From NCBI RefSeq assembly GCF_001070715.1, contig NZ_JVRR01000050.1:1-64000 (forward strand): 64,000 bases of DNA, written 5' to 3'. Below the pieces are notes generated by a model. It was not told where the DNA came from and made no database searches. It saw only the letters and a list, made by a program, of their open reading frames with translations. The position numbers and the translations under genes are program-made. The DNA comes from Streptococcus pseudopneumoniae. Its GTDB lineage: Bacteria; Bacillota; Bacilli; Lactobacillales; Streptococcaceae. Numbering within the stretch: position 1 is the first letter of the stretch; each line of letters begins with the position of its first letter. This document shows positions 1 to 7,687 of the stretch, piece by piece.

Positions 1-54
1 TTGTCTCGCACCTAACGGAGCGAGACGGACTGAAAGTCACATAATAAAAATAAC

Positions 55-86
55 ATAATATCAAGTTTTTGCACACCTGATATTAT
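55..86 (-). terminator. Probable terminator after the RiPP operon
   Basis: ATAATATCA (55-63) pairs perfectly with TGATATTAT (78-86) across a 14-nt loop. On the minus strand the stem is followed by a T-rich run. It lies about 80 bp beyond the stop of the ABC transporter gene. A second perfect hairpin, GTCTCGC/GCGAGAC, sits at 3-26 at the window edge. Confidence 0.55.
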
Positions 87-168
87 GCATTTTTCTGATT
101 TTAAAGACTTTTTACCCAGTCTATTCTTACTAATCTATTTCTTAAACTCAATAAAGTTATACTTTTCC

Positions 169-1629
169 TTACTCACTGTCACATGATTGAAGAGTGATAA
201 CTTCTGTTGGAACATCGACTAAATCATCATCATGACTAATCAAAATCACTAACTTTTGTTTTGCTAACAAGTCGGACAGGATTTGCACGACTTTTTTCTT
301 GTTTTGTGAATCTAAAAAATTACTTGGCTCATCAAAAATATAAACATCTTTCTCCACCGCTACTGCTTCTTGCAACTGCAACAATTTTAGTTGTCCCATG
401 GATGCACCTTGACTCAATTCATTTTTATAAAATCTACTCGCAATAGGTTCTGCAGGGCAGTATGAAAAATTCGAATTCTTTCTATAATTAGGTAAGTAAA
501 TCTCACCATGATAATTCATGCTGTAACCTACTATCGCTAAAATCAGTCGCGTCTTACCAACACCATTTTCTCCAACAATACGATAAATATGTCCTTTTTC
601 TAAACGAGTTGTTAGTGGCTCATGCAGTTCTTCACCATCTCTCCCCAAACTAACATACTTTTCTAAGACTATCTCTAAAATTGGAATAGACTCATACGAA
701 ATCTGAACAGGTTCCAAAAAATTGATAAAATTTTCGATAATTTTCTTACTTCCCGAGTACTCCTTATAAACATCAAGGAAGTATTCAATAGGTGTCCAAA
801 ATTGTGAAATATATAGTTGGATAGCCATTAGATCACCAATCGTAATCCAACCTTTATAAGTCTGATAACCTGATATAATCGTCGTCATCATAATCATAAA
901 ATTCAAAAATGCATAGGAAAGAAAATTTTCAAATAAAGAAGTCATTCTCACTTCCTTATTTTTACATGAAATATATTTTTTCACCAAGGGAGAGAAATCA
1001 ATCAAGCTAGAATGAGCTGAAAATCGCATACTAGGCATGAATTTATAGCTATCCACTAGATAATCGCGTATATCCTTCATACAATTCACTGTATCGGAAC
1101 CAAGCTTAGATAGTCGTCCACTATATTTCTGCGAAATAAAGATAAATACAGGTATCAAAATACCTATCATCACAGCAATAGTAGGAGAAATACTCCATAA
1201 AATCCCTATAATCACAAGTGCTCGTATCAAGTACAGGAGAAGAGCAACAGGATATTCGTTAAAAAATCGTTTTAACAGCTCATAGGTCTGCCCTAATTCT
1301 TGTGTAATGGTAGCTTCAGACAATTCGGTCTCTACCATATCATAGAGCTGGATATTTTCAGCAGTTTTTTGGCAAATATTCTGCCAAACATGCGATTCTG
1401 ATTCTCCTTGAAGCACATCACAAAAATAATATAAAACTTGAATAAACAGAGAAATTCCTACATAAAGCACCCCATAAACAATCATAGCATGAACTTTCTG
1501 AGATAGAATATGGTCAATAAATAACTTACTAATATAAGGAATAGCTACAGTTAGTATAGTAACAAGGGTATTCAAAATAAAGCTTTTTAGAAATAGCACT
1601 TTATTGTTATAGGATAACAATCTTTTCAT
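169..1629 (-). CDS. ABC transporter (fused permease-ATPase), RiPP cluster exporter
   Basis: A 486-aa ABC exporter half-transporter: membrane segments over roughly residues 1-290, then an ATPase domain. Visible motifs are Walker A GENGVGKT, a degenerate signature (GASMGQ instead of LSGGQ), Walker B DVYIFDEP with the catalytic Glu kept, and an H-loop LISHD. The start ATG overlaps the maturase stop (ATGA) with GGAGG 7 nt upstream; the in-frame ATG 6 nt earlier is too close to that SD. By position it should export the product of the adjacent radical-SAM peptide locus. It is intact although the maturase is broken, so it may be idle or serve as self-protection. Confidence 0.8.
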   Translation of the reverse strand: MKRLLSYNNKVLFLKSFILNTLVTILTVAIPYISKLFIDHILSQKVHAMIVYGVLYVGISLFIQVLYYFCDVLQGESESHVWQNICQKTAENIQLYDMVETELSEATITQELGQTYELLKRFFNEYPVALLLYLIRALVIIGILWSISPTIAVMIGILIPVFIFISQKYSGRLSKLGSDTVNCMKDIRDYLVDSYKFMPSMRFSAHSSLIDFSPLVKKYISCKNKEVRMTSLFENFLSYAFLNFMIMMTTIISGYQTYKGWITIGDLMAIQLYISQFWTPIEYFLDVYKEYSGSKKIIENFINFLEPVQISYESIPILEIVLEKYVSLGRDGEELHEPLTTRLEKGHIYRIVGENGVGKTRLILAIVGYSMNYHGEIYLPNYRKNSNFSYCPAEPIASRFYKNELSQGASMGQLKLLQLQEAVAVEKDVYIFDEPSNFLDSQNKKKVVQILSDLLAKQKLVILISHDDDLVDVPTEVITLQSCDSE

Positions 1630-2704
1630 CTGCATGCCTCCATAGTTAAATTTTTATCAACATATATTTTATGAACAGATATATGTTGGATAGTCCCTTC
1701 AACATCCTCCTTTGTCAATAATCCTAATTCATCTAAAAATACAATCTTGTGAAACCACTCTAAATAGTCAAACTGACAATCGCGTTCCATCTTCCCATTA
1801 TTTACAAATGTATTAAATGGGCAACCTCCATAACAAAATTCATAATAAGCACAATCTTTATAAGGGCACATGCTTCCCAGACCTGTTAATTCATTAGTAA
1901 CTTGACCAATACTTCCCAACTGATAGTTTTCATTTGAATAACATTTATATAAGTTACCGTTGGCATGAATTGTAAGAGAATCTTGATTTTTGAACATACA
2001 GTACCCTCCTATTTTTAAATCATGATAATACGGTATATTTTCCTTTGATAAAAACAGCAATAAATCTAGACAAATTTTCTTTTAAGTTTCACTATCAATA
2101 TATAGAATTGAATCGTTAGGTACAGCTACAAAATCAAAATAAAGATTAAAATTTTCAAATTCTGTATACTTTTTTAAGTCTAAAAATAATTTCTGGATAG
2201 ATATATAATTTCTTTTAGATATGTTAACTCTAGCCTGAATGGATAAATTTTTATACTTTTCCAACATAACTGACAAGTTATTTATGATTCTATGATAAGT
2301 TCCTTTCCCTAATCGATTGCATCTTTCTAGGTTATGATAGTGCTCATCACCATCAAAAGAAACTTGAATAGCGAAATTATGACAGTCAAGAAAAGACATT
2401 ATTTTACTTGTGAATATCGTTCCATTTGTAATCAAAGTATACGAAATAGGAATAGCTAGTTTCTCATCTAAAGTTTCACATAAATTTCGTATAAACTGAA
2501 AGTTATATAATGGTTCACCACCAGTAAAACAGATATCCAGAGATTTATACTTCTTAAAATTGAGTTCATCTAATATAAAATTCACAATCTTTTTACCGTC
2601 ATACTCACTACTTAAGGACGGTTTCCTATCCTTATCATTCTCAAAACAATAAGAGCAAGTCAAGTTACACGACATAGTTGTAACTATATATAGTGATAAT
2701 TCAT
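1626..2704 (-). pseudogene. Radical SAM/SPASM RiPP maturase, inactivated
   Basis: The gene encodes a radical SAM core with CNLTCSYC (CxxxCxxC), FTGGEPL, and a C-terminal SPASM domain with CPYKDC and FCYGGC cysteines. Two lesions break it. From the ATG at 2704-2702, preceded by AGAGGGAGG, the frame closes after six codons because the TA tract at 2692-2685 holds four TA units; with three units it would read MNYHYIVTTMSCNLTCSYC, restoring the first core strand and the cluster motif. An in-frame TAA lies at 2084-2082, after which the same frame resumes through the SPASM domain to 1626. The family installs crosslinks in precursor peptides using SAM and Fe-S clusters. About 358 aa if restored. Pseudogene status is an inference from this one sequence. 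Confidence 0.85.
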
Positions 2705-2718
2705 CCTCCCTCTACTAT

Positions 2719-2889
2719 TCATTTAGAGTGAATAAAGGGCACTTGTTTATCAATCTCACTTATCAAGTAAGGAAATTCTTTTAAAGATAACTTCTTGAAT
2801 AGTTCCTCATCAATCTCACAAATAGATCCTGTATATAAATTTTTTAAATAAACTACATCATCTGTAGAAAAAGAATAAATTGTTTCCAT
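2719..2889 (-). CDS. 56-aa protein of the RiPP locus (possible leader-binding or maturase N-terminal part)
   Basis: A 56-aa ORF with GGAGATAAGTT before its ATG. It begins METIYSFSTDDVVYLKNLYT and ends FIHSK. The pattern (a TGSI turn, then an acidic EIDEE helix) resembles the N-terminal region often found before the CxxxCxxC core of radical SAM/SPASM peptide maturases, or a small separate leader-recognition protein. Stops in all three frames follow, so a single indel cannot fuse it to the maturase. That favours a separate gene. Function is not established by sequence alone. Confidence 0.55.
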   Translation of the reverse strand: METIYSFSTDDVVYLKNLYTGSICEIDEELFKKLSLKEFPYLISEIDKQVPFIHSK

Positions 2890-2910
2890 AACTTATCTCC
2901 CGCTTTAAAA

Positions 2911-2936
2911 AGGCTGAGGGGATCCCCCCTCAGCCT
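2911..2936 (-). terminator. Intercistronic terminator/attenuator after the precursor gene
   Basis: An 11-bp perfect stem (2911-2921 with 2926-2936) is followed on the minus strand by TTTTT. It sits between the precursor gene and the 56-aa ORF. A leaky terminator here would make precursor mRNA far more abundant than maturase mRNA, a common RiPP operon design. Confidence 0.85.
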
Positions 2937-2994
2937 CATCATTATAATAGTAAAGTGATAAATTATCGCTTTTACATAAGCAACTCAAGGCAAT

Positions 2995-3090
2995 CTAACG
3001 ATAACGCCCTGGGCATTTATCTGGATGCTGCTGTACTGAGGCTAGGTGACCTTTTTTAACAACTTTGATAACATCAGTCAAATTAAGCAT
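2995..3090 (-). CDS. Putative RiPP precursor peptide (31 aa)
   Basis: A 31-aa ORF with a very strong SD (AAGGAGG, 7 nt before ATG). The likely leader MLNLTDVIKVVKKG precedes a C-terminal part ending HLASVQQHPDKCPGRYR with a single Cys, two His, two Gln, a Tyr and two Arg. Size, the terminator behind it, and the maturase and ABC exporter downstream are those of a streptococcal radical-SAM peptide cluster. The QQ pair recalls TQQ-type streptococcal RaS-RiPPs, but I cannot assign a subclass. No transcription regulator of the Rgg/SHP type is visible next to it. Confidence 0.75.
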   Translation of the reverse strand: MLNLTDVIKVVKKGHLASVQQHPDKCPGRYR

Positions 3091-3110
3091 CGCTTTCCCT
3101 CCTTTTTTAA

Positions 3111-3136
3111 AAAAGAATTATACGTATAATTCTTTT
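3111..3136 (-). promoter_or_regulatory. Perfect 26-bp palindrome in the precursor leader
   Basis: AAAAGAATTATAC followed by its exact complement GTATAATTCTTTT, ending about 20 nt before the precursor ATG and directly upstream of TTTTTTAAAAAAGGAGG. In RNA it is a 13-bp hairpin next to a U-run, so it could attenuate transcription or shield the RBS. As DNA it could be an operator, and it also holds a TATAAT on both strands. Confidence 0.6.
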
Positions 3137-3201
3137 ATAGAAAAGAAAAATCTCATATACTGTTAAGTAAAAATTATTTTGTATCCGTTTTCTCTGGCTT
3201 C

Positions 3202-3230
3202 ATTGTATATCTTCTCATGTAGATTGTCAA
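3202..3230 (-). promoter_or_regulatory. Promoter of the RiPP operon
   Basis: On the minus strand TTGACA (3230-3225) is separated by 17 nt from TACAAT (3207-3202), a near-consensus sigma-A promoter. It implies a leader of roughly 105 nt carrying the 26-bp palindrome. Confidence 0.75.
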
Positions 3231-3280
3231 GTATTTTTTTGAAAAATTTTTAAAGTTTCGAAATTTTGCCGTTAATTTTT

Positions 3281-3976
3281 TTAACTCAATATCAAACTGG
3301 CTACAATAGGGCTGACAAAGACATAGAGAATACCGGTAACACCGATAGCCAAACCACCCATGGCTCCTGCTACAGAGCCATATCGAAAGGCTGTCCCTGT
3401 TCCGACTGCATGGCCTGTTCCTCCAAGGGAAAGACCAACAGCTACTGGGTCGTCAATTTTCAACCACTTCAAAAGGGTTGGTCCGATAACACTGGTTAAA
3501 ATCCCAGTCGCCACTACAACCACCAAGGTCACGGTCGTCAGACCTTGCAATTTTTCTGTGATTCCAACTGCCATGGCGGTTGTTACTGACTTAGGAAAGA
3601 GAGAAATGGCTAGGAAAAAGTCCATGCCAAAAATCTTAGCTACAAGGGCTGTGAAAGAGGTATTGACCACTACCGCTAGCAGACTACCAAAGAGAATACT
3701 GCGAGCATGGTGCTTCATCAAGTGAAAACTCTTATAAAGCGGAATCCCTAGAGCCACGGTCGATGGGACAATCAAGTTGTTCAGATAGACACCACCTTGG
3801 TAGTAATCTTGGTAAGAAATACCTATCACTTTTAGAAAAATGATAATGAAAACAGCTGACAAAAGCAAGGGCGTTGTCAATGGATGAGGAAAACGTCTGT
3901 AAATCAGCATTCCCACTAGATAAGCTAGGATAGATAAGGCAAGCCCAAACAGGGGATTGGAAACAAATTCACTCAT
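3281..3976 (-). CDS. lrgB: LrgB/CidB family membrane protein
   Basis: A 231-aa protein with about seven hydrophobic segments, matching LrgB/YohK length and composition; conserved-looking stretches are KSVTTAMAVGI and LGGTGHAVGTGTAF. The family works with the LrgA holin-like partner and is linked to control of lysis, and in some streptococci to pyruvate/overflow metabolism. Its ATG overlaps the lrgA stop by 4 bp, so the two are translationally coupled. No LytTR regulator is adjacent; the divergent MarR gene is the only nearby regulator. Confidence 0.85.
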   Translation of the reverse strand: MSEFVSNPLFGLALSILAYLVGMLIYRRFPHPLTTPLLLSAVFIIIFLKVIGISYQDYYQGGVYLNNLIVPSTVALGIPLYKSFHLMKHHARSILFGSLLAVVVNTSFTALVAKIFGMDFFLAISLFPKSVTTAMAVGITEKLQGLTTVTLVVVVATGILTSVIGPTLLKWLKIDDPVAVGLSLGGTGHAVGTGTAFRYGSVAGAMGGLAIGVTGILYVFVSPIVASLILS

Positions 3977-4347
3977 TTGGCATCTCCTTTCTCATAATCT
4001 CCCTCAAACCGTCGTTTGATAAACTGAACTACCAAGGCAATAAGGATAATATTGATAACAGCTGCAAAAAAGACAATCAAAACAATGGGCAAAAGATAGG
4101 GAGCAATCACATCAAACTTTTCCATGATTCCCACTGCTGGCGGCAAAAAGAGAATGGTCATATTGGCCAGCAAGAAATTCCCCACCATGTTGACATGCCT
4201 GGTTCTCAACCACTTGAATTGCAGGGCGAGAAAGAGAATAATCAAACCGATAATACTGCCTGGGATGGGCAGATGAAAGAAACTGGAAATCCCCTCTCCG
4301 ATTAGAGAAATCACAAAGAGAATCATTAATTGAACATATAATTTCAT
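3973..4347 (-). CDS. lrgA: LrgA/CidA holin-like protein
   Basis: A 124-aa protein with four predicted membrane helices and the family pattern LPIPGSIIGL near residue 30 and NMTILFLPPAVGIM near residue 68. The ATG at 4347 has GGAG 6 nt upstream and is preferred over an upstream in-frame GTG. It forms the first gene of lrgAB. The charged C-terminal tail (KRRFEGDYEKGDAK) is presumably cytosolic. Confidence 0.85.
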   Translation of the reverse strand: MKLYVQLMILFVISLIGEGISSFFHLPIPGSIIGLIILFLALQFKWLRTRHVNMVGNFLLANMTILFLPPAVGIMEKFDVIAPYLLPIVLIVFFAAVINIILIALVVQFIKRRFEGDYEKGDAK

Positions 4348-4513
4348 CCTAAACTCCACGAAATAGACTTCTTGCTTACCAGTTTACTCTTTTTTCAGAA
4401 AATTTCAAGGAAATGCATAAGGGATAATGAAAATTAGAAAGGAAAGGGGATACAAACAATTCTTGACTTGTGAAAACAGGTATGATTTAGGATAAAATAT
4501 TCCAGCGTCCTTC

Positions 4514-4560
4514 TTGCCAGCTCTTTTGAAAAGTAGTATAATCATTGCATGCGCAATCAT
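4514..4560 (+). promoter_or_regulatory. marR promoter with overlapping palindromic operator
   Basis: TTGCCA (4514-4519), a 17-nt spacer, and TATAAT (4537-4542) form a strong promoter. An inverted repeat ATCATTGC-ATGC-GCAATCAT (4541-4560, one mismatch between arms) overlaps the -10 and the start site. The same core recurs at 5030-5041, implying autorepression by the MarR protein. Confidence 0.8.
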
Positions 4561-4630
4561 CTTGTGATACAGAGACTGTCCGCGAATGGACATTCTTCTA
4601 TGCTATAACTCTAAAAAGAAAGGAGATACT

Positions 4631-5011
4631 ATGACTTATTTGGAAAAATGGTTTGACTTCAATCGGCGTCAGAAAGAAATTGAAAGTCTCTTGGAAGAGA
4701 CTATTGCCCAGCAGAGCGAGCAAAGTCTGACCTTGAAAGAGTTCTACCTGCTCTACTATCTGGACTTGGCTCAAGAAAAATCTCTACGCCAGATTGACCT
4801 GCCAGATAAACTTCATCTGAGCCCGAGCGCTGTTTCTCGGATGGTGGCTCGCTTGGAAGCCAAAAATTGCGGTCTACTTAGTCGCAGGTGTTGTGATCAA
4901 GATAGACGCTCTAGCTTTATCTGCCTGACAAGTGATGGGCAAAAGACACTAGCCTCTCTACAGAAGGCTGTCGAAGAAAGCTTGGAAACTGGTTTGGATT
5001 TCTTGATTTAA
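4631..5011 (+). CDS. MarR family transcriptional regulator
   Basis: A 126-aa winged-helix MarR protein. The recognition-helix region LHLSPSAVSRMVARLEAKNCGLLSRRCCDQDRRS (residues about 60-93) is typical, including the D-x-R-R-S wing. It has adjacent cysteines CC in the wing, which could make it thiol- or oxidant-responsive. The ATG follows AAGGAGATACT; the longer in-frame start lacks an SD and would overlap the operator. A matching operator precedes DUF4649-trxA, so it probably controls itself and the thioredoxin gene. Confidence 0.85.
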   Translation: MTYLEKWFDFNRRQKEIESLLEETIAQQSEQSLTLKEFYLLYYLDLAQEKSLRQIDLPDKLHLSPSAVSRMVARLEAKNCGLLSRRCCDQDRRSSFICLTSDGQKTLASLQKAVEESLETGLDFLI

Positions 5012-5029
5012 GATGATTTTAGAAAAAAG

Positions 5030-5079
5030 TTGCGTGCGCAATCATTTTTCTTGACATTCTCTTTTACAAGGAGTAAAAT
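5030..5079 (+). promoter_or_regulatory. Second MarR operator and promoter for DUF4649-trxA
   Basis: TTGCG-TG-CGCAA (5030-5041) is a perfect inverted repeat sharing TTGCnTGCGCAATCAT with the marR operator. TTGACA (5051-5056), 17 nt, TAAAAT (5074-5079) follows. The operator lies just upstream of the -35, unlike the marR copy over the -10, so activation here versus repression there is possible. Confidence 0.8.
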
Positions 5080-5110
5080 AAAATCATCATTAAACAAAGG
5101 AGTTTTAAAC

Positions 5111-5332
5111 ATGATTGAAATTACCTATCTAGATGCCAGCAAGAACGAAAGAACTGTGACTTTCGAGTCTTATGAAGACTTTGATCGTTCGCAACAAGCT
5201 TGCCTTATCGGCGTCGCAGACTACTACCCTGTCCAAAAATTAACCTACATGGGTCATGATTTGGACTACCATGGGACTTATGGAGATGTCTTCTTCTATC
5301 TCAAGAAACAAGATTTAAGCCAATATAACTAA
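5111..5332 (+). CDS. DUF4649 family protein
   Basis: A 73-aa acidic, soluble, aromatic-rich protein matching the small streptococcal DUF4649 family (FESYEDFDRSQQACLIG, LTYMGHDLDYHGTYGDVFFYL). Start ATG after AAAGGAG. It lies 15 nt before trxA and shares its promoter, so a link to thiol redox is suggested only by position. Biochemical function unknown. Confidence 0.75.
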   Translation: MIEITYLDASKNERTVTFESYEDFDRSQQACLIGVADYYPVQKLTYMGHDLDYHGTYGDVFFYLKKQDLSQYN

Positions 5333-5347
5333 AAAAGGAGAAATACA

Positions 5348-5662
5348 ATGGCAAAAGCAATTACAGATGCAACATTCGAACAAGAAACAAAAGACGGTTT
5401 GGTCTTGGTAGACTTCTGGGCAACTTGGTGTGGTCCATGTCGTATGCAAGGTCCAATCTTGGACAAATTGTCTGAAGAACTTTCAGAAGATGTCTTGAAA
5501 ATCGTTAAAATGGACGTTGATGAAAATCCAAACACAGCTCGTGCCTTTGGAATCATGTCTATCCCAACTCTTCTCTTCAAAAAAGACGGCCAAGTTGTCA
5601 AACAAGTTGCTGGTGTTCACACAGCAGACCAAATCAAGGCCATCGTTGCTGAATTGAGCTAA
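5348..5662 (+). CDS. trxA: Thioredoxin
   Basis: A 104-aa thioredoxin with active site WCGPC (Cys28, Cys31), the buried Asp in VDFWA, and the cis-proline turn SIPTLLFKKDG. It reduces protein disulfides using electrons from thioredoxin reductase in the cytosol. SD AAGGAG. Second gene of the MarR-controlled unit and followed by a strong terminator. Confidence 0.95.
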   Translation: MAKAITDATFEQETKDGLVLVDFWATWCGPCRMQGPILDKLSEELSEDVLKIVKMDVDENPNTARAFGIMSIPTLLFKKDGQVVKQVAGVHTADQIKAIVAELS

Positions 5663-5669
5663 TCGCACT

Positions 5670-5701
5670 AGAGACCAAGTACTTGCTTTGGTCTCTTTTT
5701 T
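5670..5701 (+). terminator. Rho-independent terminator after trxA
   Basis: AGAGACCAA (5670-5678) pairs with TTGGTCTCT (5688-5696) and is followed by a T-run. Confidence 0.9.
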
Positions 5702-5753
5702 CTTGCCCTTTGCCATTTTTTAAAAAATATGCTAGACTGTATGTAGAATATTA

Positions 5754-5790
5754 CGATGTTTGGGACATGCCATCGCTAAAAAAAACCTCG
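5754..5790 (+). ncRNA. preQ1-I riboswitch aptamer
   Basis: P1 is CGATG (5754-5758) with CATCG (5771-5775). The 12-nt loop TTTGGGACATGC ends in the C expected to pair with preQ1. An A8 tract (5778-5785) and CCT follow, with GGG of the loop able to pair with CCT as the pseudoknot. Loop length and order match the B. subtilis queC aptamer. It precedes queCDEF. See the linked terminator entry for the switch. Confidence 0.82.
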
Positions 5791-5826
5791 ATTTGGTATT
5801 TTTTAGCTCCCTCAAGGGAGCTTTTT
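5775..5826 (+). promoter_or_regulatory. Expression platform: antiterminator and terminator for queCDEF
   Basis: Terminator: AGCTCCC (5805-5811) pairs with GGGAGCT (5816-5822), then T5. Antiterminator: GCTAAAAAAAACC (5775-5787) pairs with GGTATTTTTTAGC (5795-5807) with one mismatch, taking up both the aptamer tail and the first three bases of the terminator stem. Ligand binding should free the terminator and switch the operon off. Confidence 0.8.
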
Positions 5827-5863
5827 GCGTGCTCTGAACATTTCCCATTTTGGAAGGAGTACT

Positions 5864-6517
5864 ATGAAACGTCAATCTGCCTTGGTCGTCTTTAGTGGCG
5901 GTCAAGATTCTACAACCTGCCTCTTTTGGGCTAAAGAACACTATGAAACGGTCGAAGCAGTTACCTTTGCCTACGGCCAACGCCATCATCTCGAAATTCA
6001 AATTGCTAGAGAAATCGCTAAGGAACAGGGGATTCGTCATCACATCCTAGATATGTCTCTGCTGGGGCAAATCACTGAAAATGCCTTGACTTCTGATCTA
6101 GAGATTGAGCAAAAAGAGGGGGAGGTTCCCAATACCTTCGTTGACGGTCGCAACCACCTCTTTCTATCCTTTGCGGCAGTTCTTTCTAAGCAACGAGGCA
6201 TTAAAGATATCGTGACAGGTGTCTGCGAGACAGACTTCTCAGGCTACCCCGATTGTCGAGATGTCTTTGTCAAATCTCTTAATGTTACCCTCAACCTTGC
6301 TATGGATTACGACTTTGTTATCCAAACACCTCTCATGTGGCTAGACAAGGCTGAAACTTGGGAATTGGCTGACCAACTCGGTGCCTTTGACTATGTTCGT
6401 GAAAAGACCTTGACCTGCTACAACGGAATTATCGGAAGTGGCTGTGGAGATTGTCCAGCCTGCCACCTACGTCAACATGGTTTAGATGTTTATCTCTCAC
6501 AGAAAGGAGAGGCCTAA
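5864..6517 (+). CDS. queC: 7-cyano-7-deazaguanine synthase
   Basis: A 217-aa ATP-dependent enzyme converting 7-carboxy-7-deazaguanine and ammonia to preQ0. The PP-loop SGGQDSTTC lies at residues about 9-17, and the zinc site [10 protein letters not shown] near the C-terminus. The chosen ATG has GGAAGGAG upstream; a longer in-frame start would fall in the terminator. Its stop overlaps the queD ATG (TAATG). First gene of a complete queC-D-E-F operon. Confidence 0.95.
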   Translation: MKRQSALVVFSGGQDSTTCLFWAKEHYETVEAVTFAYGQRHHLEIQIAREIAKEQGIRHHILDMSLLGQITENALTSDLEIEQKEGEVPNTFVDGRNHLFLSFAAVLSKQRGIKDIVTGVCETDFSGYPDCRDVFVKSLNVTLNLAMDYDFVIQTPLMWLDKAETWELADQLGAFDYVREKTLTCYNGIIGSGCGDCPACHLRQHGLDVYLSQKGEA

Positions 6518-6960
6518 TGTTTTTTGCACCCAAAGAAATCAAACAGGAAACTGGGGAGTCTCTTGTCTACAATCCTCACAGAACCTTGGTATCAAAAGAG
6601 TTTACCTTCGATGCTGCCCACCACCTCTTTCACTATGAGGGAAAATGCAAATCCCTGCATGGCCACACCTATCATCTGCAGATTGCTGTCAGTGGATTTT
6701 TAGATGAACGTGGCATGACCTACGATTTCGGAGACATCAAAGCAATCTACAAGAACTACTTAGAACCCCACTTGGATCATCGCTATCTCAATGAAACTCT
6801 TCCTTATATGAACACGACTGCTGAAAATATGGTTTACTGGATTTTCCAAACCATAAGTCAAGAGTTGCCAGACGAACGTGGTCTCCGTTTGGAATACGTT
6901 CGCCTCTATGAGACTCCGACTTCCTTTGCGGAGTTTAGACGGGAGTGGTTAGATGACTAG
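6517..6960 (+). CDS. queD: 6-carboxytetrahydropterin synthase
   Basis: A 147-aa QueD/PTPS-like enzyme converting dihydroneopterin triphosphate to 6-carboxytetrahydropterin. Zinc-binding histidines are seen in FDAAHHLFHYEGKCKSLHGHTYH, with the catalytic Cys in GKCKSLHGH and DH in LEPHLDHRYLNE. Start overlaps the queC stop by 1 nt, and its end overlaps queE by 8 nt. Confidence 0.95.
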   Translation: MFFAPKEIKQETGESLVYNPHRTLVSKEFTFDAAHHLFHYEGKCKSLHGHTYHLQIAVSGFLDERGMTYDFGDIKAIYKNYLEPHLDHRYLNETLPYMNTTAENMVYWIFQTISQELPDERGLRLEYVRLYETPTSFAEFRREWLDD

Positions 6961-7669
6961 GGAACGTGTCCTCAAACTACCAGTTCTAGAAATTTTTGGC
7001 CCAACCTTTCAAGGCGAAGGTCGTGCTATCGGGCAGAAAACCATGTTTGTCCGCACTGCTGGTTGCGACTACCACTGCGACTGGTGCGATTCTGCCTTTA
7101 CTTGGGACGGCTCTGAAAAACCAACTCGTATGACTGCTGACGAGGTCATTGCTGAATTAGACAAACTAGGAAGCTACGACTATGTAACCCTGTCTGGGGG
7201 AAATCCTGCTATCCTAGCAGCCAACATGGCTGAACTCGTCACTAAACTCAAGGAACGTGGTGTCACTCTAGCTGTTGAGACCCAAGGCTCCCGCTGGCAA
7301 AATTGGTTGAAAGACATCGACCAGGTCACTCTGAGTCCCAAACCTCCTTCATCCAAGATGGAAGTCAACTTTGAGACCTTGGACTTTATCGTTTCCCAAC
7401 TAGATCCAGACAAGGTCACCTTTAAAATTCCTGTCTTTGATGATGCAGATTTAGCTTTTGCTAAAGGCATACAAAAACGCTACCAACCTGATGTTCTCTT
7501 CTTATCAGCAGGAAATCCTGAGCCCAAGACCACAGGCAATATTGTCCAAGACCAACTAGACCGACTCAAAGAACTTTGGGAACGCATCGCCGCTGACGAC
7601 AGCTGGGGCAATGTCCGCGTCCTTCCTCAACTGCATACTCTCCTCTACGATAACCAACGTGGTGTTTAA
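6953..7669 (+). CDS. queE: 7-carboxy-7-deazaguanine synthase (radical SAM)
   Basis: A 238-aa radical SAM enzyme that rearranges 6-carboxytetrahydropterin to the deazaguanine core. The cluster motif is CDYHCDWC (CxxxCxxC), preceded by the family signature EIFGPTFQGEGRAIGQ. LSGGNP is the glycine-rich motif. Translationally coupled to queD. Confidence 0.95.
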   Translation: MTRERVLKLPVLEIFGPTFQGEGRAIGQKTMFVRTAGCDYHCDWCDSAFTWDGSEKPTRMTADEVIAELDKLGSYDYVTLSGGNPAILAANMAELVTKLKERGVTLAVETQGSRWQNWLKDIDQVTLSPKPPSSKMEVNFETLDFIVSQLDPDKVTFKIPVFDDADLAFAKGIQKRYQPDVLFLSAGNPEPKTTGNIVQDQLDRLKELWERIAADDSWGNVRVLPQLHTLLYDNQRGV

Positions 7670-7687
7670 AATTAGAAAGAAAAAATC

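Noticed and set aside
3184-3213. A 9-codon ORF (MKPEKTDTK) near the RiPP promoter
   Set aside because: Its ATG overlaps the -10 and would lie upstream of the expected transcript start; no SD.
5329-5716. Minus-strand ORFs over trxA
   Set aside because: Antisense shadows of a clear thioredoxin gene, with no SD and no family features.
7180-7470. Minus-strand ORF inside queE
   Set aside because: Shadow of queE reading frame composition.
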